From an uncultured Aquimarina sp. (GTDB taxonomy: Bacteria; Bacteroidota; Bacteroidia; Flavobacteriales; Flavobacteriaceae), in NCBI GenBank assembly GCA_947496705.1, contig CANMDW010000021.1:30437-94436 (forward strand): a DNA stretch of 64,000 nucleotides, written 5' to 3'. The first letter of the stretch is position 1, and each line of letters opens with the position of its first letter. The position numbers and the translations under genes are program-made. The notes under the pieces are model-generated. The model was not told the origin of the DNA. It did no database searches and worked only from the letters and a program-made list of their open reading frames with translations. Positions 62,907-64,000 of this stretch are shown here, in pieces.

Positions 62907-63436
62907 TGCACAATACAAGACCGGCCATATTATCTGATATTCAGAATATTCTTCAACTCTATAAAAAAGTCAGGCAGCAAACCAATGGGATTATTTGTAT
63001 ACCCGATGAAATTACTGTAGAGTACATCCAGGATTTTGTAACCAAATGTACCGCAAACGGGCTCATTCTTGTAGTCCCCCACCCTACTCATACCGACCAG
63101 ATCATTGCCGAAATCCACGCCTATTACCAAAACATATTTGTTTTCAGACATATTTTAACAGATTTGACCATTCTGGTTGATCCGAAATTTCAAGGGCAGA
63201 AAATAGGGAAATTACTTTTTACTAAATTTTTAGAAACCATTAAAGCCGATTATTCGCATATCCTTAGGGTAGAATTGTTTGTGAAAGAAAATAACACGAA
63301 TGCAAATCAATTTTATAAAAAGTTAGGATTTATAGAAGAGGGAAAACATCAACAACGAATTAAAAACCTAGACCATAGTCTGGAAACCCCCATACATATG
63401 GCCTGGTTTAATCCAAATTATAATGCAACGTTATGA
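62906..63436 (+). CDS. GNAT-family N-acetyltransferase
   Basis: A 176-residue protein. The acetyl-CoA loop is LVDPKFQGQKIGKLLF, followed by FYKKLGFIEEG, both standard for GNAT. Overlaps the MarR stop and, by 4 bp, the next GNAT gene. Substrate unknown. Confidence 0.85.
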   Translation: MHNTRPAILSDIQNILQLYKKVRQQTNGIICIPDEITVEYIQDFVTKCTANGLILVVPHPTHTDQIIAEIHAYYQNIFVFRHILTDLTILVDPKFQGQKIGKLLFTKFLETIKADYSHILRVELFVKENNTNANQFYKKLGFIEEGKHQQRIKNLDHSLETPIHMAWFNPNYNATL

Positions 63437-63924
63437 AGGAAATATATAAAAAAGCTGGACCCATCAATGCAGAGATCATCCCTTTTGATCCAAAATACGC
63501 AAAAGACTTTGCCAATCTCAATGTAGCATGGCTAGAGAAGTATTTTGTGGTAGAACCTCTTGATGTTGAATTACTAAAACAATGTGAAGAAAACATTATC
63601 AACAAAGGTGGCTATATTTTCTTTGCCAAAGTAGATAGGGAAATCGCAGGAACCTTTTCCCTTATTAAAATAGAGGACAATATATATGAACTTGGAAAAA
63701 TGGCGGTTTCTCCAAAATTTCAGGGCCAAAAGATCGGACAACAATTGATGCAATTTTGCATTGATTTTTCGAAAAACCAAGGATGGGAAAAGCTTTTGTT
63801 ATATTCAAACAGGATTCTGGAGAATGCTATTTACATCTATAAAAAATATGGGTTTGAAGAAATCCCAATAGAGAAAAATCCTATGTATCAAAGAAGTAAT
63901 ATTAAAATGCAACTCATACTATAA
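63433..63924 (+). CDS. GNAT-family N-acetyltransferase
   Basis: A 163-residue protein with acetyl-CoA loop VSPKFQGQKIGQQLMQF and IYKKYGFEEIP. The first 50 residues (FANLNVAWLEKYFVVEPLD) are typical of the MarR-associated GNAT branch. Third gene of the operon; overlap of 4 bp upstream. Confidence 0.87.
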   Translation: MKEIYKKAGPINAEIIPFDPKYAKDFANLNVAWLEKYFVVEPLDVELLKQCEENIINKGGYIFFAKVDREIAGTFSLIKIEDNIYELGKMAVSPKFQGQKIGQQLMQFCIDFSKNQGWEKLLLYSNRILENAIYIYKKYGFEEIPIEKNPMYQRSNIKMQLIL

Positions 63925-63933
63925 ATTAAACTA

Positions 63934-63978
63934 CTACCGGCTTGAAGCCGGTAGATTTAGAAACCGACTTTAAGTCGG
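63934..63978. repeat. Two adjacent short palindromes (REP-like)
   Basis: CTACCGGCTT-G-AAGCCGGTAG (63934-63954) followed by CCGACTTTAAGTCGG (63964-63978). No T-run; may end the operon or be a REP/BIME-type repeat continuing past the window. Confidence 0.5.
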
Positions 63979-64000
63979 CTTAAGATTAACCTATCTCAAA

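Noticed and set aside
1..64000. tRNA, rRNA, tmRNA or known riboswitch
   Set aside because: I saw no cloverleaf-type or T-loop sequence or recognised aptamer, but only a covariance search could exclude them.

Overview
The window is from a member of the Bacteroidota, most likely a marine Flavobacteriaceae; the mixture resembles Aquimarina-type genomes, but genus is inference. The evidence is the low GC content, Bacteroidota-type promoters (TTTG, about 19 nt, TAnnTTTG), a complete alternative complex III (act) operon joined to an aa3 oxidase, DUF5686 and DUF5916 proteins, and a hybrid two-component regulator of the Bacteroidota type. I see no rRNA, tRNA or CRISPR array, no intact insertion sequence and no prophage.

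Layout. 1-5352: a truncated trehalase lipoprotein and a sodium/solute symporter, then mscS and queG (head to tail, same reading frame, one stop codon between them), then a lipocalin-like lipoprotein. 5438-18092 is accessory. It holds a minus-strand operon of a beta/gamma-crystallin protein and three tiny leader-bearing, four-cysteine peptides; a divergent ECF sigma factor with a membrane TPR partner; a convergent TPR-CHAT protease-like protein; a 1365-residue hybrid sensor/regulator; a fourth peptide of the same family; and a cytochrome P450. 18112-33241: an amidohydrolase, ruvB, and the respiratory operon transcribed actA-B-C-D-E-F then cox2-cox1. 33466-38474: a SPOR protein, a 1.3 kb gene-poor stretch holding a repeat-rich 682-bp unit with 18-bp inverted ends, and a DUF5916 outer-membrane-type protein.

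38475-51136 is translation-linked: rplM-rpsI, rpsB, tsf, pyrH, frr, then a DUF5686 protein, an MMPL/RND permease and asnS. 51237-55562 is a LytTR-type signalling operon: a secreted protein of about ten SDHY repeats, a histidine kinase, a degraded second kinase and a LytTR response regulator. 55780-59275 holds a TetR-like protein, an ankyrin protein and katG. 59453-63924 holds a truncated DUF418 gene, an XRE/S24-like regulator, a YbjN/CesT-like protein, a small membrane-protein gene broken by an amber codon, and a MarR-GNAT-GNAT operon.

Repeats are a strong theme. Five copies (three complete, one short, one truncated) of an intergenic inverted-repeat element with ends like GAACTCATCTTGACTTTTT lie at 11400, 16640, 38147, 46365 and 59972. 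A second 140-150 bp repeat occurs at 41719 and, inverted, at 61797. The best candidates for undescribed biology are the crystallin/four-cysteine peptide cluster with its neighbouring sigma-CHAT and P450 genes, and the SDHY-repeat/pseudokinase/LytTR operon.
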